Source: Syngnathus acus (lineage: Eukaryota; Chordata; Actinopteri; Syngnathiformes; Syngnathidae). Taken from it: a stretch of 64,000 nt of DNA. Shown one piece after another: positions 12,441 through 27,540 of this stretch. The stretch is taken from assembly GCF_901709675.1 (NCBI RefSeq), contig NC_051108.1, positions 6,172,631 through 6,236,630 of the forward strand. Reading direction: 5' to 3'. Each line of letters opens with the position of its first letter. The stretch's first letter is position 1. Made by a program: the position numbers and the translations under genes. The notes below the pieces were generated by a model that saw nothing but the letters and a program-made list of their open reading frames with translations, ran no database searches and was not told the DNA's origin.

Positions 12441-15400
12441 GTTGCCAAATTTAGGGGCGATATGATGGGGCAGATATGACACAAAAAAAACACTGTACCA
12501 AACCAAAGTTCTTGATGGAAGGGCTCACTCGCTTAAACACTTCATAACGGCACGTCTTTGTCAGCACTGGAAGGTTTACAGTTGACATTCCTCCCGCAGC
12601 CAAACACAACCGCTAAAAAGTGGAAAAGGGAAAAATGAGCTGCGAGCAGCAAAGTGAGGTTTTTTGACCCCTTCGTCCGAACCTCAGCCCAGCAGGATTC
12701 CTCGCATTCCAGCCCGCGCCGGATCCGCCAAAGCTGGTCGGAGTCCCGAGCGGGCCCCGCTGGGCTAAGGCGCACCGCAGGCCCCTATCCTCTCCCCCCT
12801 CCCGGCTTTTCTCCCTTGGGGGCGAAGCTTCCTGAGAACAGGACTCACAGGTACTCACTTCCCCTCCCCATCGTGTCGCGAGGGAAAGCAACAGACGAAT
12901 CCAGAACAATTTTCTTAACCCGCGGCGCGGCTGTAACGGGATAGTGGAAGTCGACGTGACGGCGGAACGAACGCTGGAGCTCTTTGACAGTAATGCAAGG
13001 GACATTTGTTTAGCTAACCTTACGGGTCACGCTGCAGTTTAGCGCAGAATGAATGACTTCATTTTGGGGGTTTAAATTAAAGGGTTCCTCCTCTCTTGAA
13101 CTTAAAACAGATTTGCACAAGCGCTGGAATGAACAATGTACTCCCTCAATGCTCCGAGGGCTTGCTCTGTAAAACGCGAGGAATTACAGAGTCGGCCGGT
13201 AATGAAGAACAATGCAAACGATCACGCAACGATCAAGATCATGCTTCATACGTACACATCATAAAAAGAATCTTTCATTCGTGCTGACACGGTGTCAGTT
13301 ACTTCTGCAGTTATTGGGCCACGCCATATTTGAGGGAAATTGCTACCTTATGCGTCTTTAAAAAAAAAACGATGGGTTTTGAATGGAACCTTTTAAAAAA
13401 AAAAAAAGGGGGTAGTGTTTCATTTAGAGGTCGTGGTCATTTTGGCAATGCGATTTTTACCACCAGGGAGCCTTGGAAGCTTTGACGCTCACACATGGCA
13501 TCAAGGCTCGCTGTGGTGTGAAACAGAGCTCGCTGGGGAGATGCCTGGACACCATGAGGACGCAAATTAGAGCCTATCTGCATCCACCAGCCCGCCAAAA
13601 GAGGGAGAATTGATTAAAGGCCCCCTTTTTCAAACGGGCTTCCTTTTCAGAGCTATTATTTCCCAATAACCAGAAGGGAGGAGCAGATTGAGATCAGTCG
13701 TCTAATCTGTTGTTTCACCTCTCTCCTTCTTATTGCTGTGATTGTTTGAATCCCACAAAAGAGCTCACCCCATTTTTCCCGTCAGTCGTCGGTTTGTAAT
13801 ACCGCCGAGTGTAATCCAAGATCACCGCAGGTGAAATGAGTCGCTGTGTCCAACGGTCCCAAACAAATGAGGCATGTCACAAAAGAGCTCGTAACTCTGC
13901 CGCCGTGGAAAAATACTTTGATGCCACAAACAGAATTGACTTTTGAGAACTTCAAAACCATCTCGGGGTTCTTCGTCCCCGCAAACTGATCGATACTACG
14001 GTGTGGGAATTAGGACATTTTATCTCATGAAGAGAACAAGGATCTCTGTAAAATAAATAATAATAATCATGAACCGACTTGGATCTATCAAAAGACATCC
14101 GGGATGGCAAATGGGTAAAATTTAGTCTGGGAAAAGCCACAAGAGACAGGAAGAAGATGAAAACCCTTTTGAGTGTCAGCAGTCTTCCACGAGCCTCTAA
14201 TCAGACCACACCATCTCCCTTCAACTTCAGACATTCCGGTAAGCACCTGCTTATATCTCGCCTCTGAATCTGCGTGGCATAATACCACCCCATTTTTATT
14301 TTGGTGTGTTTGCGGCGCTTGCTACCTCTGGACAGTTTCTTCTGTAGTCATGCATCACATCTATAAAAAAAAAAAAAAGATGAAGAGCTACCGGAGATAA
14401 AAAGCTGACTGTCAAAAGTGGATAAAGAAGACAAGAGGAGGCCTTCAAGTGCAGAAATGTGCAAACAAAAGTTACATTCATCTAGGTCCCAGACGCCCTA
14501 TCCAAACAAAGGTGTCACATCTTAAAAACAAAGCCCAGATATGCTCCTATCTGCCGGCTTTAATGATTAATCTGATCCAGGCAAACTATTCATGTGTCGA
14601 CGCCGATGCGCGAGGAAGTCTTTTGACTTGACGTGACGACAAGTAAGAACAAGAAACTGTTGTGTCTCACAGCCAGCCCCGGGGGCTTTGTAGTTTGTTC
14701 CGAAACTTCGAGCAGACCCCAAAGTTTACGGCGAAGCCAGATCGGATCAAGGTCGGGTTGTGGTCATAACGCGCATACCGGATCAAGACTACCTGAAGTT
14801 TAAATCAACCCACCCAGGAAGCCAGCTGGGAAAAGAGACGAGATTGACCAAAAAAAAAAAAAAAAGCATCAAGAAATGGCGACCGATTGATTATAAACCC
14901 CGTTGAGTGCAAAATGTGACTTCTCTGCCCAAAACTTTGCCTTCGGTGTGAATACGGCGTGTCAAAAAAAAAAAAAAAAACGCAGGCGAGTTCGAAAAAC
15001 CGCAGACGAACCAACGAAACAAAGCTGGCTTTTGTGCCTCGGTTCTGGGAGGCCGCTCGCGCTTGTCTCGTACATGCGAAATTAATTAGGAGGAAATACT
15101 AAAACACTCGGCTGGAAATTGCTTTCCACCATATGTTGCGCATATGAGGATCAATTTCGTACGCTCGGGCGAAGCGGAATGACTCTAAAACTCGCCGGGG
15201 CTCTTTGATGAAAGCCAATCTGCCACTCAAGGCACATAAAAAGAAGCCCGGGTTCTACGCTACTGTTTGTTCCCCTTTATGGAGTCTTAGGTAATACGAT
15301 TACTTAACCAGGTTAAGAAAATAGAATGTTTCATTCTTGGTTTAAAAAATTCGACATGGTGACAAGAAGCCCAGTGTTCAAGCACGAGAAGTCTCTCCTC

Positions 15401-18400
15401 ACTCCGAATATGAAGCAACTGTATCATATATAGATAAATCACCGGAACGGATTAATAGGATTTCAATTCATTCCAGTGGGGGAAACGTATTTGATTTGAG
15501 TACGTTCAGTTATGAGCGTGGTCACGGAGTCAAATAAAGTCAAGGTAGCACTGTGTGTGTGATTTTGCTGACTTTTGGATCAAGACCAGTCTATGGACTT
15601 GTCTACTTGTTACATAGACATATACAAAAACACAGCGCAGTGCGGGCAGAGCGAAAATTGGCAGATCTCGTTTCCTGCCTTCCGTTTACATACATGGCTG
15701 CACAATGTCAAGGATGTGTCGGGGCTTAGTCGACCAGAGTCAGACAGTTTGAACTGCTTCTCGCTCTGCTCGCAGTTGTTCAATCTCAGTCATGTGATTT
15801 TATCGAAAGGGACGCGACGCGCATTAATCCCCCAACCTGGGAAGATTTAATTGCTATTTCCTCGTGGTTGCGATGAGATGGAGCAGAGTCTCGACCGCCT
15901 GGCTTCTTTGGCCATAGATTTTACCCTCAGAGCCATCTGGAGTCCATTTTTTTTGTATCACAAACACCAAATGACACGTCATGGTAATCTAGCGTGCGAA
16001 TTACAGACGTGATTAATCTCATTTGATTTCCTTTTCAATCCTTTACCTGATTGTACTACACTCTGCTGTACGGAAAACGGATAAACAGAGGAAACTGCCA
16101 ATTAGATGGCATTCCAGAAGAGATTGTGTGTGGAAGAGGGGTTACTGTATACAGAAGAGTTAGTTTAGTCCGATAAATATTTACACAAAGTGCCACGAAT
16201 AGAGACAAACTTTACCGGGAAATACGCTAGATAGCGAGTGGGGGGGTTGTCACTGCCTGAAGAAAAAAAAGAAAATCACACAAGGACTTCCCACATTTAA
16301 ACGACCCGCTTGACGGCAATTCACAAATGCAGATGAGGCGAGCTGGGCGGGGATACAAATAGTTGCATCAGACCGGCCCGAAAAAGTTAAAGATACATAC
16401 GGCGTGCCCAGGGAGTGGATGTCAGTTAAATGTTTAGACAGCTGCGTGGAGGATTATTATTATCGTCAAACCGCGTTGCTATAATGTCATTCTGCGGATG
16501 CCGGAGCACAATCAGGTCCTCCCTGTAGTCGACGAGTCTTCTTTTCCCGCCCCCATCCGACTGCTACTTCCCTTCCTCCTGCATGCTCGACGAATGAAGC
16601 AAGACGGCGGCGGGTTAATAAAATGTGACAAGAGAATTGCGGAGTTCAGCGCTAACTTGGGCCGTGTGAAGGCCGCCAGGTTTGCGCGGAGCCAAGTACG
16701 GCCAACCACAAGTGCCAAAAGTGGACCCCGAAATAAATATATGAAGTCAAAGTGTTTGTAGGTTACAACACTGACTGACTGAAGATGTTTATGGAATCGG
16801 AAAATAATCAACTTGTTTAGCGTCACTGGTCTTCTTTAACCTCAAACTGTATCGACAATCTGACCTTGCTAAATTTGATATGAGATTCTGGGCCAGTTTG
16901 AGATTGCAGACGAAAATTTGCTCCATCAGAATCTAATCTCGTCCGGTGATGTTTTTTTTTTGTTTTTTTTTAAACAAAAAGACCGAACTATGTCACTAAC
17001 TTGCACGCTACACAGACACTGTTACGTCGCTTACTCGCCAAGAACTTCCCTTCGTCGGCCCCATAAACAGCTGCTAGGACCGCTAAATTTTTACGCCGGC
17101 TGTTTACGCTAAACCCAAGCTTCTAATCACGAAGACGTATAATTGAGTGACGCGTGGTCTCTTTATGAGTGGAGCTGCATTCAAGAGGGCACATCCCTGT
17201 ACTTATGTCTCTCTCTCTAAAATGGAGGTGACTGTTTCTCGTTCCCATTGCATGTTATCAAGAAGGTCAGTCTTATTGCGTTATCGCAATTGTTTTTACA
17301 TCATCAAGTGAAACAACCAAAGAAAATCCAAGTCCAACTGTCGCCATTCGAAAATGTTTTATTAGCTGTATGGACCAATGTTAGTCCAGGGACAAGACGG
17401 GATTCAAACCCAGAACTCCTTCTCTATGAGCATGCTTTCAATTAGTCTATCGTGATGTCCTGTTTGACGTCTGAGGCGGATTTTTATTATAATTTTTTTT
17501 TTTACTCCTTTTGAGGGAGTTTGACTTTGTAGGTTGCACTGCATGCTTTATAATTACAGGCCAAGTGTGGAGATTAAGAGTGTCATGGAAAAGAAGCCGC
17601 AAACAAATAAACAGCTCGCTAAATTACGCCGCGTTTGTAGCGCGCGACCCACGTCAGCGCGTTCCTTGGCGCACGCTTTTTTGGAGCCTCGCTCGCCTGT
17701 GATCTGCGAGGGGGCCGTATAATCTGGAGATGGACTCGTTGCTCAAATGAGTGGGTTAGAGAAGCGTGCCACATGTTCGGTATCCATAAATATTGACTCT
17801 GGCTTTTTTTCTTGCCGGCAGTGTCTGACCCTAGTGGCTTTTCCATTTCGGGACCAAACCTATATGGAATCGGTCCCATTTCCACCCACCAACCTCCCAT
17901 TCGCACCGCGCGCACGTGCTCGGCATAGCCGGCCAGGCGTGCTTCTCCTGTCAAACATGTGGCGGCTTACACTTTGAATCGTTTTCCCCAATCCCTAAAA
18001 AAAAAAAAGGCCATCAAATTAGAGAAGTCGCAAATGCAAAGCGAGATCTGCTTAGCTTGATCTCATAGCAGGCATGTTTGAGAGTGTAAAAAAGTCCATC
18101 TGGCTCAAGGCGGAGGAATGCAGGCTGTGTGTCTGGCCAAGTTGCTGTTAACAGCAGGTGAAAGGCTAATGGTTGGATCTCGCGGTGTCATCTCAGGGCT
18201 TCAACTGCCCTCCTCCCCACAAACCGCCCCCGACTCGTGGAATGTAGGTGATGACAAGCGAGTGGCGTACCATCCGTATCCGCTGCAAAATGTACACGTG
18301 GACACACACACGGAGAACACGCAATGTCTTCTACAGGATCGAGATACGAATTCAAAATTTTACGGAACAGATATGCCTCATTTATCTAATCTCAGTCCCT

Positions 18401-18725
18401 ACGTTGATCCAATGACAAGGTGATTGAAAGAGCAAAACTGCCAAGCAAACTGTTCGATAGCTTATCTGCGATACAATTGAATGACCTAGCGAGGAGTCCG
18501 GGGGAACGGGCAGACAAAGAAAAATGTTGTGTTTGTAACAATACTTCAGATTTTAACACTAAAGTAAATCAGAAATTTTGACAACACACAGATTTGCTTT
18601 CTTACAACAAAGAGGTTGAAAAAATTGAGCATGACATATGGAAATGCTCCCAATTGGAATGAGAGTGTGGGAAAAGCTATAAGACGCGCTTGTTTTGACA
18701 GAGCTGCATTTCACTTGAATGATGA

Positions 18726-18769
18726 CCCCCACCCCCCCCCCCCCCCCCACCCCCCCCCCCCCCCACCCC
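18726..18769. repeat. Long C-tract (G-tract on the minus strand)
   Basis: About 44 bp that are almost entirely C, with three isolated A interruptions (18731, 18749 and 18765). The minus strand therefore carries G runs long enough to form a G-quadruplex. Nothing is encoded here; the proline- and glycine-rich frames crossing it are artefacts of the tract. Confidence 0.85.
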
Positions 18770-19172
18770 ACTCGCTCGAAAGCATCGGGGAAAAAACATG
18801 GCAGGAAGAAAAGTAAACCACTCTGAAGCCCTTCACTTTTATAGCGCAGCGAGCTCCGTGTGGGAGCCCCTCCGGTCTGACCTTGTGTTTTTGTTCGGGG
18901 AATATTTGTGGACCGCATATATAAACAAATGCATGCTGGAGGGAGAAGAAATAGAGCAGCATTGGTCTGTCTGTTGGTTGTTCGCACTCTGGGACAAAGT
19001 TGTCATGCAACGGATCAAGCGGCAATTGCGGTTGACTTCATCTCAACAACAAAAGAGGAGAAGGAACCGAGCACTAATTACAGGAAGTCATAATTACAGG
19101 AAATAAAATATTAGTAGAATGAAAAACAGTAAATATGGCATGAACACAGCTAACGTTTTGTAACCTCTAAAC

Positions 19173-19434
19173 CATAGGTGTCCTACTCGAGGCCCTGGGG
19201 CCAGATATGGCCCGCCAAATCATTTTATGTGGCCCGCGAAGACAAATTGTGCATCGACTTCATGCGTCAATATTAAAATTACAAATTGTCTTGATGTTTA
19301 AAAATTAGAATTAGAATTCATCTTTTTAAAATATTTAAATATTATTTACTAGTCTCTGATTTTAAACGAGTTCTTCATCAGTTTGTTGTGTTGTACAATG
19401 CGGCCCGTGACAAAAATGAGTTTGACACCCCTGC
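19173..19434. mobile_element. Short non-autonomous element with imperfect terminal inverted repeats
   Basis: The left end is ATAGGTGTCCTACTCGAGG. The right end, read on the opposite strand, is AGGGGTGTCAAACTCATTTT. These form an imperfect inverted pair about 260 bp apart. The interior has two GGCCCG-rich patches (near 19208 and 19232) and another before the right end (19401). This 'aggggtgtcaaactc' repeat is widespread in vertebrates and is usually classed as hAT-like; I infer that class from memory. Confidence 0.55.
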
Positions 19435-19602
19435 TCTAAACTAATTGGATCTAGATCTATATATTAGGATCTATCTGATGCAAGCAGAGGCCTATCTGTA
19501 TTCTAATTGCTAAATGGATGATGCAGGATTATCCCTCATCAAATAATATTGTCCTGGGTAGGAGACAAATATCTTGTGATCTCTGTGGGGGGGGCTTTAA
19601 TC

Positions 19603-19673
19603 GATGTGAAGCCCTTTGAGACTGCTTGTGATTTAGGGCTATACAAATAAACTTGACTTGACTTGACTTGACT
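19603..19673 (+). mobile_element. 3' tail of a LINE/SINE-type retroposon
   Basis: The sequence GAAGCCCTTTGAGACTGCTT, then an ATTTAGGGCTATACAAATAAA-like stretch, ends in four tandem ACTTG units (19651-19673). This is the usual form of a fish L2/CR1-type 3' end, in which a short tandem repeat replaces poly(A). The upstream body of the element was not recognised, so it is a 5'-truncated fragment. Confidence 0.5.
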
Positions 19674-20201
19674 ATTGCCATCACCAAAACAGCCGCCATG
19701 GAGCCCACAAATTCGGAATCAATTATAAAAGTTATATCACAATTATATCACTACATACACATAGCTAAATATATAAATAAACTGCGACTCAATTAAACCT
19801 CACACTGTTACGAAACACATTGCATGGACATAATCCAAGCAATTGACACTTCACTTGTTCAAGGGGAGACGGCAGGAAGCTCTCCAGCCGCAAAAAGCGC
19901 AATTAGCAAACAGATTGGTGCTATTTCCATGTATGAGACGCTCGCGCGTAGTGTAAGTAGCAGCAGTATGGTTTGGAGTGTTGACTTTAGCACTATTTTT
20001 ATCGCAGCAAAAAGTACAGTCAATGTGGACACTTGTCAAATGGTTTTGGACTCAAAATCCAGGACATATTTGGCCATGACACGTTGAGTAATGCTTTGGA
20101 CAGTTTTAGTTGTGGTATCAAATCTACTTTGTCCATCCACAAAAATGTTTTATTTGTTTTATATTTTCTATTAAATAATACATGAATGTTAGTCCAATTT
20201 A

Positions 20202-21763
20202 CAGGACTGTCTCAGAAAATTTGAATATTGTGTTCTTTATCTTCTGTAATGCAATTAAAAAAAACAAAAATGTCATACATTCTGGATTCTTTACAACCCA
20301 ACTGAAATATTGCTTTTATTATTTTAATATTGCTGATTATGGCATGCAGCTTAAGAAAACTCAAATATCCCATCTCGAAATATTAGAATATCATGAAAAG
20401 GTATACTAGTAGGGTATTCAACTAATCACTTGAATGGTCTAAGTAACTCGAAACACCTGCAAGGGTTTCCTGAGCCTTGAAAAACACTCAGCTTGTTTCG
20501 ATAAACTAAATCACAAGTATGGGGAAGACTGCTGATCTGACTGCTGACCAGAGGACCATCATTGACATGCTCCATTAGGAGGTAAGACACAAAAAGAAAT
20601 TTCTCAAAGAGCAAGCTGTTCACAGAGTGCAGTTTCAAAGCACATCTACAAAAAGTCTGTTGGAAGGGGGAAATGTGGCAGGAAACGCTGCACAACCAAG
20701 AGAGATGACCGCAGCCTTAACAGCATTGTGAAGAAGAGTTGCTTCCATAATTTGGGGGAGCTTCAAAGACAGCTGGAGTCTAGGTATCAAAAGCCACTGT
20801 TCACGGACGTGTCCGGGAAATGGGCTACAATAGCCTTATTCCCATGGTCAAGCCACTTCTGAACTCAAGACAACAGAAGAAGCATCTGACTTGGGCTATG
20901 GAAAAGAAGCACTGGACAGTTCCAGAGTGGTCCAAAGTCCTCCTTTCAGACGATAGCAAGTTTTGTATTTCATTTAGAAGTCAAGGTGCCAGAGTCTGGA
21001 GAATGGGTGGAGAAGCAAAATCCAAGTTGCTTGAAATCCAGTGTGAAGTTCCCACTGTAAGCGATGGTTTGGGGAGCCATGTCAGCTGCTGGTGTTGGTC
21101 CACTGTGTTTCATCAAGTCCAGAGTAAGTGCAGATTTTAGAGCACTACATGCTTCCATCTGCTGAAAAGCTCTATGGAGATTATTTCATTTTCCAGCATG
21201 ATCTGGCACCTGCCCACAGTGCCAAAACCACCAGCAAATGGTGTACTGACCATGGCATTACTGTCCTCGATTGGCCTGCCAATTCCCCTGACCTGAACCC
21301 CATAGATAATTTGTGGGGTATTGTGAAGAAGAAGCTGAAAGACACCAGACCCAACAATGCAAATGAGCTATTGAAGCATCCTGGGCATCCATAACACCTC
21401 AGCAATGCCACAAGCCTGTGATTGCCTCCATGCCACGCCGCATTGATGCAGTAATCCGTGCAAAAGGATTCCCAACCAAGTACTGAGTGCATCAATGGAC
21501 ATTTTCAAATGTTTGATTTTGTTTTGCTGTTTTAAATCTTGTTTTTATACTTGGTCTGAGGAAATATTCTAATTTTTCGAGATAGGATTTTTGAGTTTTC
21601 TTAAGCTGTAAGCCATACTCAGCAATATTAAAATTATAAAAGGCTTGCAACATTTCAGTTGATTTGTAACGAATCCAGATTGTATGACATTTTTGTTTTT
21701 TTAATTGCAATACAGAAAATAAAGAACTTTATCACAATATTCTAATTTTCTGAGACAGTCCTG
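20202..21763 (+). mobile_element. Tc1/mariner-type transposon, decayed copy
   Basis: An element of about 1.56 kb bounded by TA on each side (20200-20201 and 21764-21765), as expected for Tc1/mariner insertion. Both ends begin CAGGACTGTCTCAGAAAATT when read inward. The inverted similarity extends roughly 200 bp into each side (about 20202-20397 and 21560-21763), and the outer and inner parts of each repeat resemble each other, as in IR/DR-type Tc1 elements of fish. The interior carries a broken transposase gene (20519-21486). It lies about 300 bp upstream of the bmp2 TATA box. Confidence 0.88.
20519..21486 (+). pseudogene. Tc1-like transposase, inactivated
   Basis: The reading frame starts MGKTADLTADQRTIIDMLH and then meets a stop. 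The helix-turn-helix part that follows is shifted and lacks expected sequence. Later fragments are recognisable: KHLTWAMEKKHWTVPEWSKV, then LLSDDSKFCISF (first catalytic Asp region), QHDLAPAHSAKT (second Asp region) and DWPANSPDLNPIDNLWG (third catalytic region). The third position, normally Glu in DD34E transposases, reads Asp here (NPID). The end is near the TAC TGA at 21481-21486. Several stops and at least two frame changes make it non-functional. Confidence 0.88.
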
Positions 21764-22079
21764 TAGATATATAAGTGTCTGAGTCTATGAAGATTTACAA
21801 TTTGGTGCAAATCCACATTAGCATTGCTTTAAGTGCTATTGTACTTTTTCCCTTATCATAAAAGCCCCCCTTGGGTGAGAAACCAAAAGGATCCTTCAGG
21901 GCTTCCAAATCCTATGAAAAAAAAAAAAGGAGGGGGTGAGAGGGGGGGGGGGGGGTCACTAGCTCTCATGTGTGTTTATTTGACGCGAGAGAAAAGGAGG
22001 AGGGAAAAAAAAGTTGGCTTGGGTGTGAGTCCCGAACCCACCACCAGCGCTACTACCACCCCTCCCGCACGCCCGAGGG

Positions 22080-22087
22080 TTATAAAT
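22080..22087 (+). promoter_or_regulatory. bmp2 TATA box (putative)
   Basis: TTATAAAT stands in a CpG-rich context (GAGGGTTATAAATCCGCGGG), with the start site expected near 22110. Just downstream are a GTGACATCACC element (22134-22144), which resembles a CRE, and a CCAATCAAA box (22191-22199). The position fits the non-coding first exon that ends at the 22593 donor. Confidence 0.6.
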
Positions 22088-22109
22088 CCGCGGGAGGCGC
22101 TTTCATGGG

Positions 22110-22592
22110 CGGCCGTGTGATTGACAGCCCCTCGGTGACATCACCGGACGACAAAAAGAGTCGTCGGCCGAGGGGAAGGCGCCAATCAAACGCAGCACTT
22201 CTGCAGTGGCGCACGACGCGCCCACACGACTCCACTCCACAGCGCACCAAATTCGATTTCTCCCTTCTAAAACATTTCCACGCTTTTTCGTGCTTGGAAA
22301 GATGTTCCACCGAGACTCTTTATACTTTGATCGCTCCTTTTTGCGCACACACGCTTCCTCGTGACGAGAACGCATTTTTGTTTTTGTTTTTTGTGCGTCA
22401 GCGTGCGTAAAAAGACGCATCCGAAGCAAGCCGACGAGTGTGACATTATGTACGCGAGCGGACAGGTGAGGGTGTCGGACTGTCTGTCTGTGGTCCTCCG
22501 CGGAGAAGCAGCGTGGATTTAACGCGACTTCATGTGGACTTTATCGGAACCCAACGGTGGAACGACGACCGGACACAGCGCTTCCTCGTCAG
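22110..22592 (+). other. bmp2 non-coding exon 1 (5'UTR), start approximate
   Basis: The 3' boundary is a strong donor, CGTCAG|GTAAGA at 22592/22593. The 5' boundary is inferred at about 25-30 bp beyond the TATA box. The next exon begins at 23229 after a CCTCCTCCGCAG acceptor, 13 bases before the start codon. One untranslated exon followed by two coding exons is the standard layout of vertebrate BMP2 and BMP4 genes. Confidence 0.6.
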
Positions 22593-23241
22593 GTAAGAAG
22601 AAAAATCAAGACTTGAGTGTGTTTATTACGCTTTGCATGCATTATATGCTTTTAAATAAGGTAGCAAATCTTATGGAAATGCAAATTGTGGTTAAAGAGC
22701 ATTTTTCCTTTGGAGGCAGTTTTTTTTTCTTCTTCTTTTTTAAGATGTGTTGTACATCTGGCCCCGGTGGTGCACGTCAGATCTAACACCTGCAAGCCTC
22801 TTGAAGTAACCCTATCCCTTATGATTATACAGTCAAAGCCTCCGCAAATTGACGCTTGTAGCACCCGGCCGGCTGGCAGGCAGGCAGACTGGGCCTCTCC
22901 TTTTCCTAACTTTTTTTCCTCTCTTCTTCTCTTTTTTTTTTTTTTCTCCTCTTCACCCCCCCTCTTCGAGAAGACTCTTTCATGCCTCTTCTGATCTCCA
23001 CTCGCCTGCATTCCTTCGGTGTATTTCTAATTGGAGACTTCTTTGATTTGCCCTTCCTGTCCTTCATGGACTTCCTCCATCTTCATCTTTGAGATCAATC
23101 TTCATGCCGTGGGTTAATTCCCAACCACCGGCGCCGCCACCTACTCTTTCAAAGCAAAGAGGTGTCTTCCCCTTTTTTCCATGTTGTTCTGCAAATTGAC
23201 AGGACCCCCACTTTCTCCTCCTCCGCAGGGACTGACTGATC

Positions 23242-27184
<3,943 letters not shown>

Positions 27185-27540
27185 AAATGGGACGCGTCGG
27201 AAAAAGTACGAAAAAGACACAAAGGTTATGATGGACACCCGGTTTCCCAATGAAGACATTATTTATATGAACAGACACAAACAGAGCTATCCTGGAAGAA
27301 GAATGAAAAAAACAAAACAATATATGAATATATTTATGTCTACGTAAAGTTGGGAAATAAATATTTTAATCAGAGGAATATATTCCTTTTACTGGTTTTG
27401 AAAATGTATTTCTGATGTACATTTCCGAATGGGTGCAATACCACATGAAGTATAATGCTCAGATTTTTATTTTGTATTTATTTCTATTATAACCACTTTA
27501 TTTGTAAATAAATGTGTATTTATCGTGAGAAAACATGCTG
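27185..27540 (+). other. bmp2 3'UTR with AU-rich core and two poly(A) signals
   Basis: Directly after the stop codon comes an AU-rich tract, including TATATGAATATATTTATG and CTACGTAAAG (27321-27349). An early AATAAA follows at 27356-27361 and a second AATAAA at 27507-27512, so the transcript probably ends near 27530-27545. Vertebrate BMP2 3'UTRs are known to contain a conserved AU-rich post-transcriptional control element, and this tract is the candidate. Confidence 0.65.

Larger units (their letters stand above)
5736..22078. other. Gene-free interval between plcb1 and bmp2
   Basis: About 16 kb without a recognisable gene. It holds the repeats and CTCF-type sites listed separately, assorted homopolymers (A runs near 8880, C runs near 12130, A runs near 14850 and 14965) and single-copy DNA. 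Some of that single-copy DNA, such as about 13430-13760 and 15780-16060, reads like conserved non-coding sequence. In human, HAO1 and TMX4 lie between PLCB1 and BMP2; no exon of either was recognised here. Open frames up to 142 codons on both strands have no family resemblance and no splice context. Confidence 0.6.

Noticed and set aside
21181-21495. 104-codon minus-strand open frame
   Set aside because: Antisense shadow of the Tc1 transposase relic.
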